A DNA stretch of 64,000 nt from Kordia sp. SMS9 (lineage in GTDB: Bacteria; Bacteroidota; Bacteroidia; Flavobacteriales; Flavobacteriaceae). Positions 30,172 through 38,910 of the stretch are shown in pieces. The notes beneath the pieces were generated by a model that was not told where the DNA came from, made no database searches, and saw only the letters and a program-made list of their open reading frames with translations. Within the stretch, counting starts at the first letter, position 1, and every line of letters begins with the position of its first letter. Where the stretch lies: assembly GCF_003352465.1 (NCBI RefSeq), contig NZ_CP031153.1, forward strand, positions 3,620,001-3,684,000, given 5' to 3'. The position numbers and the translations under genes were made by a program.

Positions 30172-30744
30172 ATGAGTCAAGAATTCTATCAAGATCAAAC
30201 TTTTACACAAATTGATTATACACAACAAACATTTCCGAAGGGCGAATACGACCATTGCACGTTTGTCAATTGCAAATTTGAAAATGTAGATATGGCAGCA
30301 ATGACGTTTTTAGAATGTACGTTTGACACCTGCGATGTAACCAATGCAAAAGTGAAAAGCACCTCGTTCAACGTAGTCGATTTTGTGAATAGTAAGTTGT
30401 TAGGTGTAAATTTTAGTGTGTGCAAAGATTTTATGTTGTCGCTCACGTTTAAAGAATGCAATTTGGAATTGGCGTCCTTTGCGGAATTGAATTTGAAAGA
30501 AATCACATTTAGCGGAAGCAATTTGCAAAAAGTAGACTTTACTTCGACGAATTTGGAAAGTGCTACATTTGATGATTGCGATGTAAAAGGAGCTATTTTT
30601 GAGCAAACCAATTTGCAAAAAGCAGATTTTACGTCAGCACGTAATTACACGATTGATCCGACACAGAATCGGCTTAAAAAAGCGAAATTCTCCCGTTCGG
30701 AAGTTCATGGTTTGCTGGCGAAGTTTGATGTTACGATAGTTTAG
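30172..30744 (+). CDS. Pentapeptide repeat protein
   Basis: The 190-residue protein is built of pentapeptide repeats A(D/N)LXX/CXFXX: CTFVNCKFENVDMAAMTF, LQKVDFTSTNLESATFDDCD and LQKADFTSARN. These fold into a right-handed beta-helix; relatives such as Qnr and MfpA mimic DNA and protect gyrase from quinolones. Its size and two-lobed pattern fit that group, but resistance is not implied without testing. It stands alone between oppositely oriented and GNAT genes. Confidence 0.88.
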   Translation: MSQEFYQDQTFTQIDYTQQTFPKGEYDHCTFVNCKFENVDMAAMTFLECTFDTCDVTNAKVKSTSFNVVDFVNSKLLGVNFSVCKDFMLSLTFKECNLELASFAELNLKEITFSGSNLQKVDFTSTNLESATFDDCDVKGAIFEQTNLQKADFTSARNYTIDPTQNRLKKAKFSRSEVHGLLAKFDVTIV

Positions 30745-30792
30745 GAGTGATGAGTTATGGGGTAGGAGTTTTTTAATTTTTAATTATAAAAA

Positions 30793-31269
30793 ATGAACAT
30801 CAGAAAAATACAACCAGAAGACAATGCAGCAATGGCAGCCTGCATTCGCTTGGTGATTCCGGAGTTTGACATGCCAAAAGTGGGCACAGCGTACGAAGAT
30901 CCCGAAACGGATGTCATGTTTGAATCCTATCAAGGCGAACGCGAAGTTTATTATGTAATTGAAGAAGATGGAGAAGTGCTTGGCGGCGGTGGAATAAAGC
31001 AGTTACGTGACAATCCTCCGCATGTGTGTGAGTTACAGAAAATGTATTTTTTTCCGAAAACCCGAGGAAAAGGCTACGGAAAAATCTTGTTTGCCAAATG
31101 TTTGGAAGCAGCAAAAGAATTTGGATACTCGCAGTGTTACTTAGAATCGTCCCCAAAATTTAAAGCTGCCATTCACATTTATGAACTTTTCGGATTTAAG
31201 CATTTGGACAAACCCTTAGGTGCGACAGGACATTATTCTTGCGATGTGTGGATGTTGAAAGATTTATAG
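30793..31269 (+). CDS. GNAT family N-acetyltransferase
   Basis: A 158-residue GNAT enzyme with the acetyl-CoA loop KTRGKGYGKILFAKC (about 96-110) and the terminal AAIHIYELFGFKHLD strand. It resembles putative acetyltransferases acting on small amines or amino acids. Substrate unknown. It follows the pentapeptide gene by 48 bp on the same strand. Confidence 0.85.
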   Translation: MNIRKIQPEDNAAMAACIRLVIPEFDMPKVGTAYEDPETDVMFESYQGEREVYYVIEEDGEVLGGGGIKQLRDNPPHVCELQKMYFFPKTRGKGYGKILFAKCLEAAKEFGYSQCYLESSPKFKAAIHIYELFGFKHLDKPLGATGHYSCDVWMLKDL

Positions 31270-31626
31270 AATTAGGTCTTTGAACGCTTTGCTTTTAGGT
31301 CTTGGGTTGCTTGTATTTCCTTGAATACTATTGGCCCTTCGACAAGTTTAGCGTGAACGATATTTAGAATATTATATTTTAAATAAAAAAGATAAATTAT
31401 TTTTGCGAACAGCGAACAGTTGGTTAAATTTTTAACGTCTTATTTTTAGTTATTTACAAAATAAGGAGTCCGAGAAAGTGTTGATTTCCATGCTTTTTGG
31501 TACTCTGAAACGGTACTCTTTTGACACTTTAAAATCAATATATTTTCGATTGATTTTTAGCTTTTTATCTATCGCTAAAAAAGTATCAGTTTTTCTCATG
31601 TAATTTAAACAAAAATACACGAAAAA

Positions 31627-31862
31627 ATGGTACGTAAAGAGCAAACAAAAAGAAAGACAATTTTAGACAAACTAGATTTGGATACGATTCCTAAATCTAC
31701 TAAACCACTCATTGATACAAAAAAGTATTGAAACACCCTGCGACTAAAGTAGTTATTTGTGGTGTGGCAATTTATGGAATCCTTAAAGTTTCAAAATACT
31801 TTAATAATGATTATGCAGAACTTATTCGAGCATCAAAGAACTTGAGTAATGCTCGTAAATAG
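31627..31862 (+). CDS. Small gene split by an A-AAA-AAG slippery site (possible -1 frameshift)
   Basis: Frame 1 starts at ATG 31627 and encodes 34 residues, ending in DTKKY at TGA 31729-31731. The -1 frame continues from 31725 to a TAG at 31860-31862, encoding about 45 residues with a hydrophobic segment (VVICGVAIYGILKV) and a charged tail. The run at the switch reads A AAA AAG in frame, a classical -1 slippery heptamer, and joining the frames gives one coherent protein of about 78 residues. It may be a programmed frameshift, a decayed gene, or a base error. No known family recognised. Confidence 0.4.
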
Positions 31863-31870
31863 TAATGAAT

Positions 31871-34396
31871 TTAATTAAAATATAACCTACATGAAAAATT
31901 AGGTGTCATACCTAATGAAAAACGCCGTATATCAGAAACAGTATCTTGAGGATTAATTCGGTAATATTTTTCTATTTGGTTGTTCGTGTTTAGTACATTC
32001 CAGAGGGCAAATGCAAAATCTAATCGCATCTTTTCTGATAATTGGTAAGCATATTTAGCTGAAAAGTCCAATCGAAGGTACTCTTCCAATCGTGAAGAGT
32101 TTACTTTCTCATAGTTGATTTCTCCATTGGAAGTTTCATTACCAGCAACAGGCATTGTCATAGGTTTGCCTGTTCTCCAATTTAATCCTAAACCTAATTT
32201 TAAAGAATTGTAAGAATAGGTAATCCCCGAAGTTATTGCATGTGTTATGTCATAATTGCTCACAAACGGATTGGCTTCTAATGAATTGAATGTATATTCA
32301 TTGTTCATATATGAATAACTAAGCCACATATTTAGACGATCAAGTCGTTTTCTGAGCAGCACATCAATTCCATAAACGCTATACTGCCCATTTGCTTTTG
32401 TAAATTCATATTGATTTTGAAAACCCTGACTTTGTGTTGTAATTCCGTCAACTTCTTTAAAATATGCTTCTGCACTTGCCAACCAATTGTTTTTTTGATA
32501 ATTGAGTCCAACAGACATTTGCCTGCTGGTAAGCACAGGAATATCGTTATCATTCGATAATTGCCAACGTCTTTTTTCAATTCCTAAAAAATCATTTTGA
32601 AAGTTGATAATTTGTGACGTGTTTTGGTGCTTAAATTCTGCTTGTGCCTCAACGATAAAATCATTCAAAAACGTATGACTCAAACTAAATCTAGGTTCAA
32701 TGATGTGTTTTTGAAACTTATCAAGATAGTTATAACGTCCTCCCAAACTGATTTGTGTGTTTTTGTCATTTGAACTGTAGTTAATTCCTGTAAAGAAAGC
32801 ATGCGTGCGTAACACTTCAGAAATTAACAAACGAATTAAAGGAATATCAATGTCGTCTAAATTAGTTACTTCGGTTTCTACAAAATGATATCCCGCAGTA
32901 ATGGTAAAGTTGTCATTATACAGATAATTCAATTTTAATTTTGCACTGGTTTCTGAAACTTTATTTTCTTGTAAAAACCGTTGCGCATCTAAAACATTGG
33001 CATTGATGGCTTTTAACTTATAGTCTGTTTCATAAATTTCAAGCGTTGTAAACAATTTATCTCTCCAATTATTTTTAAAATACAATCCTGCTGCAAAACT
33101 ATTTTGTTGTAAGTTACTTTCTCTGGAATCTTCTACAGTATCCGTTGACAATGTTTCGGTAAAACGCAATGTATTAGACACAAAAATTCCATTCAATCGC
33201 AATTCATTACGATCGTCTATGTTATATAACCAACGAAAAGAAGTGTCAAAAAAATCAAAGCTTTTGTCAGAATTGATAATATTTTCTTGATTCTCTTGAA
33301 CTTCTGTATCCTGCTCTATTTGCTCAAAATAGGCATTATATGCAGGCGTTTCTATCAGGTCATTAATTGATTTCCTCGCCGCAATTTGTATGGATGATTT
33401 TTTACCAAGTGGTGTGTCAAAGAATATATTGGCATCGGTAAAATTTACTCCAACACTTCCTTTAAAAGTTGTTGAAATGTTTTTAGCCGTTTCCATAGCT
33501 ATTGTTCCTGAAACACCATCAGTTTCGCTCGTATCTGTACCATTTTTTAATAATTGAACGTTTTGGGTAATTTGAGGATTGTACATCGAAATCAATCCAA
33601 AAAAATGTCCTGATTGATACATTTTAATACCATCCCATTTGATTAGATTTTGATCGTGAGTGCCGCCACGTATATTTAGGTTTGAAACAGTTTCATTGGT
33701 GCTTTGAATACCTGGGAAAGCCTGAACAGCTTGCAAGACATCATTTTCTATCATTCCTGGCAACATGTCAAAATTTTTAAAATTTAAAGTGAATGAGCCA
33801 TTGCTAAGTTTGCTAATTCCTGATGCGATGTAGTTGGAGATAATGACACTTGAAAGTGATTCGGTTTGTTGTATAAGATATACGCTTCCGCATCCTTTTT
33901 CGGTAAAGTTTTCACTAATACGTTGCACGGTTTTATAAGATATGTGACGTATGGTGATGATTTCTTTTGGAGAAGAAATTTGCAAGCGAAAAAAACCATT
34001 TTCATCACTTGTTGTAGCGTTTGTTATGCCTTGAACGGTCGCTGCTTCAATAGGAGCATTTGTGTCATTATTTTTTAAAAAACCACAAACGATTACTCCT
34101 TTTTTTAACTTTACAATAATGAACCGACTGTCAATTTTTTGAAATGTAAACTTTGTTTCTCTTTCGAGCTGAAGTAATATTTTGGAAAGTGATGTTGAAA
34201 AATCGGGCGTCGTTACACTTACTTCTTTGAGTTGTTCTTGTGAATAATTAAATTCGACTTGAAACTCTTTCTTCACATTTTCTAAAACTGCAATTAAAGA
34301 CTCTTTGTCAGTACTTGAAATTCGATTTTGTCCAAAACTACAAGTAGTAAGGAGCAAAACCATGAAAATTACATATATGTTATTGGTTAACTTCAT
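31871..34396 (-). CDS. TonB-dependent receptor with STN and carboxypeptidase-like regulatory domains
   Basis: The 841-residue outer-membrane receptor has a signal peptide, an N-terminal secretin/STN domain (about 30-100) that transmits the signal to FecR, a carboxypeptidase-like beta domain (about 108-180), a plug (about 200-310, including NIRGGTHDQNLIKWDGIKMY) and a 22-strand barrel. It overlaps fecR by 17 bp. Together with the sigma factor and FecR it forms a cell-surface signalling system of Fec type. The ligand is unknown; no SusD-like partner is adjacent. Confidence 0.92.
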   Translation of the reverse strand: MKLTNNIYVIFMVLLLTTCSFGQNRISSTDKESLIAVLENVKKEFQVEFNYSQEQLKEVSVTTPDFSTSLSKILLQLERETKFTFQKIDSRFIIVKLKKGVIVCGFLKNNDTNAPIEAATVQGITNATTSDENGFFRLQISSPKEIITIRHISYKTVQRISENFTEKGCGSVYLIQQTESLSSVIISNYIASGISKLSNGSFTLNFKNFDMLPGMIENDVLQAVQAFPGIQSTNETVSNLNIRGGTHDQNLIKWDGIKMYQSGHFFGLISMYNPQITQNVQLLKNGTDTSETDGVSGTIAMETAKNISTTFKGSVGVNFTDANIFFDTPLGKKSSIQIAARKSINDLIETPAYNAYFEQIEQDTEVQENQENIINSDKSFDFFDTSFRWLYNIDDRNELRLNGIFVSNTLRFTETLSTDTVEDSRESNLQQNSFAAGLYFKNNWRDKLFTTLEIYETDYKLKAINANVLDAQRFLQENKVSETSAKLKLNYLYNDNFTITAGYHFVETEVTNLDDIDIPLIRLLISEVLRTHAFFTGINYSSNDKNTQISLGGRYNYLDKFQKHIIEPRFSLSHTFLNDFIVEAQAEFKHQNTSQIINFQNDFLGIEKRRWQLSNDNDIPVLTSRQMSVGLNYQKNNWLASAEAYFKEVDGITTQSQGFQNQYEFTKANGQYSVYGIDVLLRKRLDRLNMWLSYSYMNNEYTFNSLEANPFVSNYDITHAITSGITYSYNSLKLGLGLNWRTGKPMTMPVAGNETSNGEINYEKVNSSRLEEYLRLDFSAKYAYQLSEKMRLDFAFALWNVLNTNNQIEKYYRINPQDTVSDIRRFSLGMTPNFSCRLYFN

Positions 34397-35294
34397 ATAC
34401 GATTACACTTTTTTTGGCACTCATTTCAAAGCGTAAATTCATAGGTTCGGTAACTGATCGCAAGGCTTTTTGCAGATCATCATGCTGAAAACCTCCTGTA
34501 AAGCGTTGATCATTGTTAATGTTTTCTGTGGAAATGTTTACATCAAATTGACGCGCTATCTCGTCAAACACTTCTTGGATCGGAACTGCCGAAAATGAAC
34601 TTAGATTTTGCGTCCAATACGGTTTTGTATTGTTCAGTTTTCGTTCTGTCAATTCATTATTTAAGATCACAAATTGATCGCCTTGTTTCAAAATACGTTG
34701 ACGCGTTCCTGCTAAAACTTTAACAACACCTTCATAACATGTTACCTCAAAATAGTTCGTTCGTTTTTTTACATTGAATTGCGTTCCTACAACACGAACT
34801 GTGTCTTTTTCAGCAATCACATCAAATGTTTCTCCTTTGGCAACTTTAAAAAAAGCTTCTCCATTTAGTTGTATCATTCGCTCATTGCTCCAATTCTTTT
34901 TATCATACGTAATTGACGATTCAGCGTTGAGCACAATTTCGGAAGCATCCGGTAATACAATGTTCGTTTTTTCGCTCGCCGTGGTGGTGATAGTCGTTAA
35001 GGAATCATTCAAAAAGAAAAGATAGAATCCCACAAAAACCACAAATACAGCTGCAATTTTCATCAATGGCATCCATACTTTTGAAAAACCTCTTTTTTGC
35101 GATTGCGCAACTAATTTTTTCGCTTTAAACGTTTCATAATCATCAACCGTGTGAAAGTTTGACGCTTTAAATCGTTGCGCATTTTTGATGATGGACTGAT
35201 AATATTCAAAATCAGCACTTTGTTCAAAATCCTTCAATTCAGATTCTGAAAGCTCGCCATTCAGCCATTTTTGTATCAAATTATCATTGTCCAT
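34380..35294 (-). CDS. FecR-family anti-sigma factor
   Basis: The 304-residue protein has a short cytoplasmic N-terminus, one membrane segment (about 78-96, IAAVFVVFVGFYLFF), a FecR periplasmic domain (about 110-205) and a C-terminal DUF4974-like domain (about 235-300) that contacts the receptor's STN domain. It would hold the ECF sigma factor inactive until the receptor binds its ligand. It overlaps the receptor gene and lies 46 bp after the sigma gene; that gap contains a promoter-like motif. Confidence 0.92.
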   Translation of the reverse strand: MDNDNLIQKWLNGELSESELKDFEQSADFEYYQSIIKNAQRFKASNFHTVDDYETFKAKKLVAQSQKRGFSKVWMPLMKIAAVFVVFVGFYLFFLNDSLTTITTTASEKTNIVLPDASEIVLNAESSITYDKKNWSNERMIQLNGEAFFKVAKGETFDVIAEKDTVRVVGTQFNVKKRTNYFEVTCYEGVVKVLAGTRQRILKQGDQFVILNNELTERKLNNTKPYWTQNLSSFSAVPIQEVFDEIARQFDVNISTENINNDQRFTGGFQHDDLQKALRSVTEPMNLRFEMSAKKSVIVYEVNQ

Positions 35295-35309
35295 TTCTAG
35301 TACATTTTA

Positions 35310-35340
35310 TATATAACAACTCATGGTTAAAAATCCCTGA
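35310..35340 (-). promoter_or_regulatory. ECF-type promoter motif before fecR
   Basis: On the minus strand, TCAGGGATTTT, a 9-bp spacer and GTTGTTATATA lie directly after the sigma stop codon and 16 bp before the fecR start. The same two boxes with the same spacing occur before the divergent lipoprotein operon at 35912-35942. Confidence 0.6.
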
Positions 35341-35865
35341 TTATTTTAAATTAAATCCTTCTAATTGTTCTTTTAGTATCATAAAAGCTCTGTGAACTCT
35401 ATATTCTACTACTTTTACAGTAACTCCTAGCATGGCTGCAATTTCTTTTTGTTTTTTGTTTTCTGCCTTACTTAATAAAAAAGCGACACGGTATTCCTCT
35501 TTCATATCCTCTAAAATAGCATTGTATTTTTGTAAAAACTCTGCTTCTTGCATAATAAACTCTGGACTTTCGTGGGTATGCGTTTTGGTATTCGCTTTTT
35601 GATAATTGAGTTTTACCTTTTCATGTTTCAATTGATTCAATACCATATTATTTGCTACTGTAAACAGAAAAGATTTAGCTTTTGCGGGCGAAACTGTATT
35701 ACAATTGTTCCAAAGTTTTAAAAAAGCTTCTTGCGTAGTATCATTCGGATTGCACGTACTTCCATACTTATAGTATAAAAAATCGTGTATACTTTTGGAA
35801 AGCTTTCGATAGAGGCTTTCAAAAATACGTTCTTCACAAACCGTTGTTTCTAGTTCTTTTTTCAC
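35341..35865 (-). CDS. ECF RNA polymerase sigma factor (FecI-like)
   Basis: The 174-residue protein has sigma region 2 (about 10-75, DTTQEAFLKLWNNC) and region 4 (about 115-170, KQKEIAAMLGVTVKVVEYRV), with no other domain. It is the transcription factor of the downstream FecR/receptor pair. It probably reads the bipartite motif found before fecR and before the divergent lipoprotein genes. Confidence 0.93.
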   Translation of the reverse strand: MKKELETTVCEERIFESLYRKLSKSIHDFLYYKYGSTCNPNDTTQEAFLKLWNNCNTVSPAKAKSFLFTVANNMVLNQLKHEKVKLNYQKANTKTHTHESPEFIMQEAEFLQKYNAILEDMKEEYRVAFLLSKAENKKQKEIAAMLGVTVKVVEYRVHRAFMILKEQLEGFNLK

Positions 35866-35911
35866 AAAAAAAATATTGAAATCAAGATAGGTAAAAAATT
35901 TTTAAAAAAAG

Positions 35912-35942
35912 TCAGGGATTTTAATTTCGTGGTTGTTGTATA
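35912..35942 (+). promoter_or_regulatory. ECF-type promoter motif before the Asp-rich lipoprotein operon
   Basis: TCAGGGATTTT, a 9-bp spacer and GTTGTTGTATA, 34 bp before the start at 35977. One base in the second box differs from the fecR copy. Confidence 0.6.
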
Positions 35943-35976
35943 GTAAAAGAAGGAAAAAATAAAATCCCAAATAATT

Positions 35977-37758
35977 ATGAAAACACTCACACAACTTTTA
36001 ACAACCGCTTTATTTTTAGCGCTTGTGTTTACTTCCTGTAGAACAGAAGACATGGAAGTTATTGAAGCGCCGCAGGAACAAACATTAGATATCAACTCAC
36101 CTGTAAAAACGTTGATGCAACGAACTGCAACTAATGATGGTTCTTTTGATAATATCATTGATAATGCAAACTGTATTTCTGTTCAATTGCCAGTTACAGT
36201 CGTAGTTAACGGATTGCAAATCATTGTAGATTCGGAAGATGATTTTGAAACGATTGAAGCTATTTTTGAAGAATTTGAAGATGACAATGACGATTTGATC
36301 ATTGAATTTCCAATCACTATTATTTTAGTTGATTTTACAGAAGTTGTGATTAACAATGCAGCCGAATTCGCCACATTTACAGACAATTGTGCTGGCGAAA
36401 ATGAAGCAGATGACGATATTGAATGTTTGGATTTTAACTATCCAATTGTTGCTTCGTTCTTTAATACAAATAATGAATTGATAGAAACGATTTCTATCAT
36501 GAATGATGCACAAATGTATGCGTTTATTGAAAATATAGATGTCAATGATATCATTACGGTTCAATTCCCGATTAGCGTGACTACGTATGATGGCGAAACG
36601 ATCACCATCAATAATTTTGCGGAATTGGAAAACGTTATTAATACCTACGATGATGCTTGCGATGAAGACGATGACAACGATTATGATGATGATGATTGCG
36701 ACAATTGTACCAATGATCAATTAGCAACTGTGTTAAGTCAATGTTCCAATTGGACAGTTGATAAGTTAGAACGAAATGACAACGACTTGGAAGATATGTA
36801 TGTAGGTTATAAATTCAACTTTGCAACGGATGGAAGTGTTCAAGTAGCGTTTGGGAATGATACTTTTACAGGAACTTGGCAATCTTCTGGAAGCGGAAAT
36901 GGGATTACAGTAGCGATTACGATTCCTGATTTACCAGACTTTAACGCATCGTGGAATCTTCACGAAATAGAACAAGAAGGCGATGAAACCAAAGTTGATT
37001 TGCGATTGGGTGATGATCGTTTGCGATTTGAAAGCGACTGTTCTTCTACAGGAAATAATGGAATTGTTGATGATACTGCTTTGGTAAACGCACTCACAAT
37101 GGGCGATTGGTACATTACCTATTATTTTGATGAAACGGATGAAACAGCGGACTACGCGGATTATAAATTTAACTTTTCTTCGGACGGATCGGCAACAGCT
37201 AACTTAATGGGTGCAATTACGGATGGTTTTTGGAATACTGGAGTTGGTGATGATACGCCTTTGGAATTGAACTTAAATTTTGGCACAACAATTCCACTAG
37301 ATGAATTGGCAGAAGATTGGGATGTGTTGGAAGTTACCAATGACATTATACGTTTAAAAGATGTAAGTGGTGGCGATGGAAGTATTGATTACTTAACTTT
37401 TGAACGAAATCCTTCTGGCGGAGGCGGCAACACGAACTTAGATGTCATTTTAACAACAGGCATTTGGATAGTAGATTCGTATACTGACGACGGCGTAGAT
37501 GAAACGGCAGATTATAACGGATATCAACTCACATTTGCTAATAATGGTACCGTACAGGCTGTCAATGGTGCAACCATTAACGGAACTTGGGATGTACAGA
37601 GTTCTGGCAGTGTTTTACTACTAAATTTTGGAGCCATTCCGTTTGATGAATTTAACGATGATTGGGATGTGATTTCTATTTCTGACACGCAAGTACAATT
37701 ACAAGATGTCAGCGGTGGCGGTGGTGGCACAGATACATTAACACTTTCTAAACTATAA
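35977..37758 (+). CDS. Large Asp-rich exported lipoprotein with repeated lipocalin-like domain
   Basis: The 593-residue protein has a lipoprotein signal ending VFTSC (Cys20). The middle contains an acidic tract (DEDDDNDYDDDDCDN, about 227-241) that could bind cations. The C-terminal 350 residues contain three copies of a domain of about 100 residues, each with W..DxY-DDxxDETADYxxYxFxF, a GTW or FWN turn, and a closing DDWDVxxxxxxxxxLxDVSGG. This repeated domain also makes up the next gene. Family not recognised. Divergent from the sigma gene and likely its target, so it may be the surface output of the signalling system. Confidence 0.75.
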   Translation: MKTLTQLLTTALFLALVFTSCRTEDMEVIEAPQEQTLDINSPVKTLMQRTATNDGSFDNIIDNANCISVQLPVTVVVNGLQIIVDSEDDFETIEAIFEEFEDDNDDLIIEFPITIILVDFTEVVINNAAEFATFTDNCAGENEADDDIECLDFNYPIVASFFNTNNELIETISIMNDAQMYAFIENIDVNDIITVQFPISVTTYDGETITINNFAELENVINTYDDACDEDDDNDYDDDDCDNCTNDQLATVLSQCSNWTVDKLERNDNDLEDMYVGYKFNFATDGSVQVAFGNDTFTGTWQSSGSGNGITVAITIPDLPDFNASWNLHEIEQEGDETKVDLRLGDDRLRFESDCSSTGNNGIVDDTALVNALTMGDWYITYYFDETDETADYADYKFNFSSDGSATANLMGAITDGFWNTGVGDDTPLELNLNFGTTIPLDELAEDWDVLEVTNDIIRLKDVSGGDGSIDYLTFERNPSGGGGNTNLDVILTTGIWIVDSYTDDGVDETADYNGYQLTFANNGTVQAVNGATINGTWDVQSSGSVLLLNFGAIPFDEFNDDWDVISISDTQVQLQDVSGGGGGTDTLTLSKL

Positions 37759-37769
37759 AAACACTTCTT

Positions 37770-38252
37770 ATGAAAACACGACTTTATTTAGGCTTTTTAG
37801 TCATGCTGAGTTTCTCTTTGATGTCAACAACTTGCGATACAGACGATGATGTTGTCATTGACAATTCGCAAACCATTGCTGAAATTAAGGATATTGCAGA
37901 AACCAATACTTGGAGAATTACCAGTTATGTAGACTCTGGACAAGACGAAACCAACGATTTTAACAATTATACTTTTACTTTTGCTGATGGCGGAACCGTT
38001 ACAGCGAGTAATGGAACCGATCAAGTACAAGGAACATGGTCAGTAACCGATAGTAGCAACAGTAATGATGATAGTAGTTCTGATGATGATATCGACTTTA
38101 CTATTTCGTTCAACGTGCCTAACACAAGCAATTTCTTTGATTTGAATGACGATTGGGATATTATTAGTTATTCTTCTACCACCATAAGTTTACAAGATGT
38201 TAGCGGAGGAAACGGTGGAACAGATACCTTAGTTTTCCAAAGAAATAATTAA
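37770..38252 (+). CDS. Small lipoprotein, single copy of the same repeated domain
   Basis: A 160-residue lipoprotein with a signal ending LMSTTC (Cys22). The mature part is one copy of the domain seen three times in the upstream protein: WRITSYVDSGQDETNDFNNY, a GTWSV turn, an insert rich in Ser and Asp (SSDDDIDF), and DDWDIISYSSTTISLQDVSG at the end. It lies 11 bp after that gene, in the same operon. Function unknown. Confidence 0.75.
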   Translation: MKTRLYLGFLVMLSFSLMSTTCDTDDDVVIDNSQTIAEIKDIAETNTWRITSYVDSGQDETNDFNNYTFTFADGGTVTASNGTDQVQGTWSVTDSSNSNDDSSSDDDIDFTISFNVPNTSNFFDLNDDWDIISYSSTTISLQDVSGGNGGTDTLVFQRNN

Positions 38253-38281
38253 TCTTTTTTTGCCCTAAAAAGTCTTGATAG

Positions 38282-38467
38282 TTAGTTTTGATTAAGAGCA
38301 ATTTTAAGCTGTTTTATTACAATTTCTATCATTGTAGTATGACTTGTTTTAAAACGCTCCCAAAGTCTATCCAAAGAACCAATCACGTTAGCTAAATGTG
38401 GTTGGTTTTCTTTTGTAGGAGTGTTGTATGATGTATTTTCCTTTCTTCCTTCGATTAGCACTACCAT
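38282..38467 (-). CDS. Doubtful small ORF
   Basis: A 61-codon frame encoding a basic, helical peptide (MVVLIEGRKENTSY...). I recognise no family, no clear ribosome site, and it sits among transposon debris. It is listed because it fills part of the 38253-38910 gap. It may be a remnant or chance frame. Confidence 0.2.
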   Translation of the reverse strand: MVVLIEGRKENTSYNTPTKENQPHLANVIGSLDRLWERFKTSHTTMIEIVIKQLKIALNQN

Positions 38468-38523
38468 TTTTCACAAGAGAAAAGTACTAATATTATAGAT
38501 AAACCACAATGTTTTCACCCAAT

Positions 38524-38665
38524 TTATGCAGGCAATTTATAACGCTTTTTCCCGCGAACATGCGCAATAGAAACCCCATCAATCAATAGTACTAATTGCG
38601 CATAACTCAGCTTGATACTGGTGACAGCTTCATCATAAACTGGTAATTCAAAATGACTATCTTCG
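38524..38665 (-). pseudogene. Remnant of IS66-family TnpB (accessory protein), C-terminal part
   Basis: Read on the minus strand, this frame gives about 45 residues: HFELPVYDEAVTSIKLSYAQ then LVLLIDGVSIAHVRGKKRYK and a stop at 38524-38526. It matches the C-terminus of the IS66 TnpB protein of Bacteroidota (pattern TFELPxxD...YxxLVxxxxGISLxxxxxRKRY). The N-terminal part and the rest of the IS are missing. Confidence 0.6.
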
Positions 38666-38673
38666 CACGCAAC

Positions 38674-38755
38674 AGATACAGTCTTGAAAAAGCACTATAT
38701 TGACGAGCGAATCGTAGATAAAGCCATCAAAGAATTAGATATATTTGAAGAATGA
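38674..38755 (+). pseudogene. Possible integrase C-terminal remnant
   Basis: An open frame ending at TGA 38753-38755 encodes KKHYIDERIVDKAIKELDIF, which has the look of the last helix of a tyrosine recombinase. No upstream part is present. Assignment weak. Confidence 0.25.
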
Positions 38756-38910
38756 AAAAAATAATAAAACGGTACTCTTATAAAAATCAAGAAAATAGAA
38801 TTTTAAGAAAGTAAGCGTAAGTCCATATAATAGGGCGTTTGAAAATAAATTTATCGAAAATCAATAAACTAACTGACAGCGAACAGCGAAAGCGATCTAA
38901 TTAAAAAACC

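Noticed and set aside
31450..31644. 64-codon minus-strand ORF
   Set aside because: Overlaps the plus-strand frameshift gene and shows no family pattern.
36183..36720. Minus-strand ORFs opposite the Asp-rich lipoprotein
   Set aside because: They are shadows caused by the GAT/GAC codon bias of the real gene.
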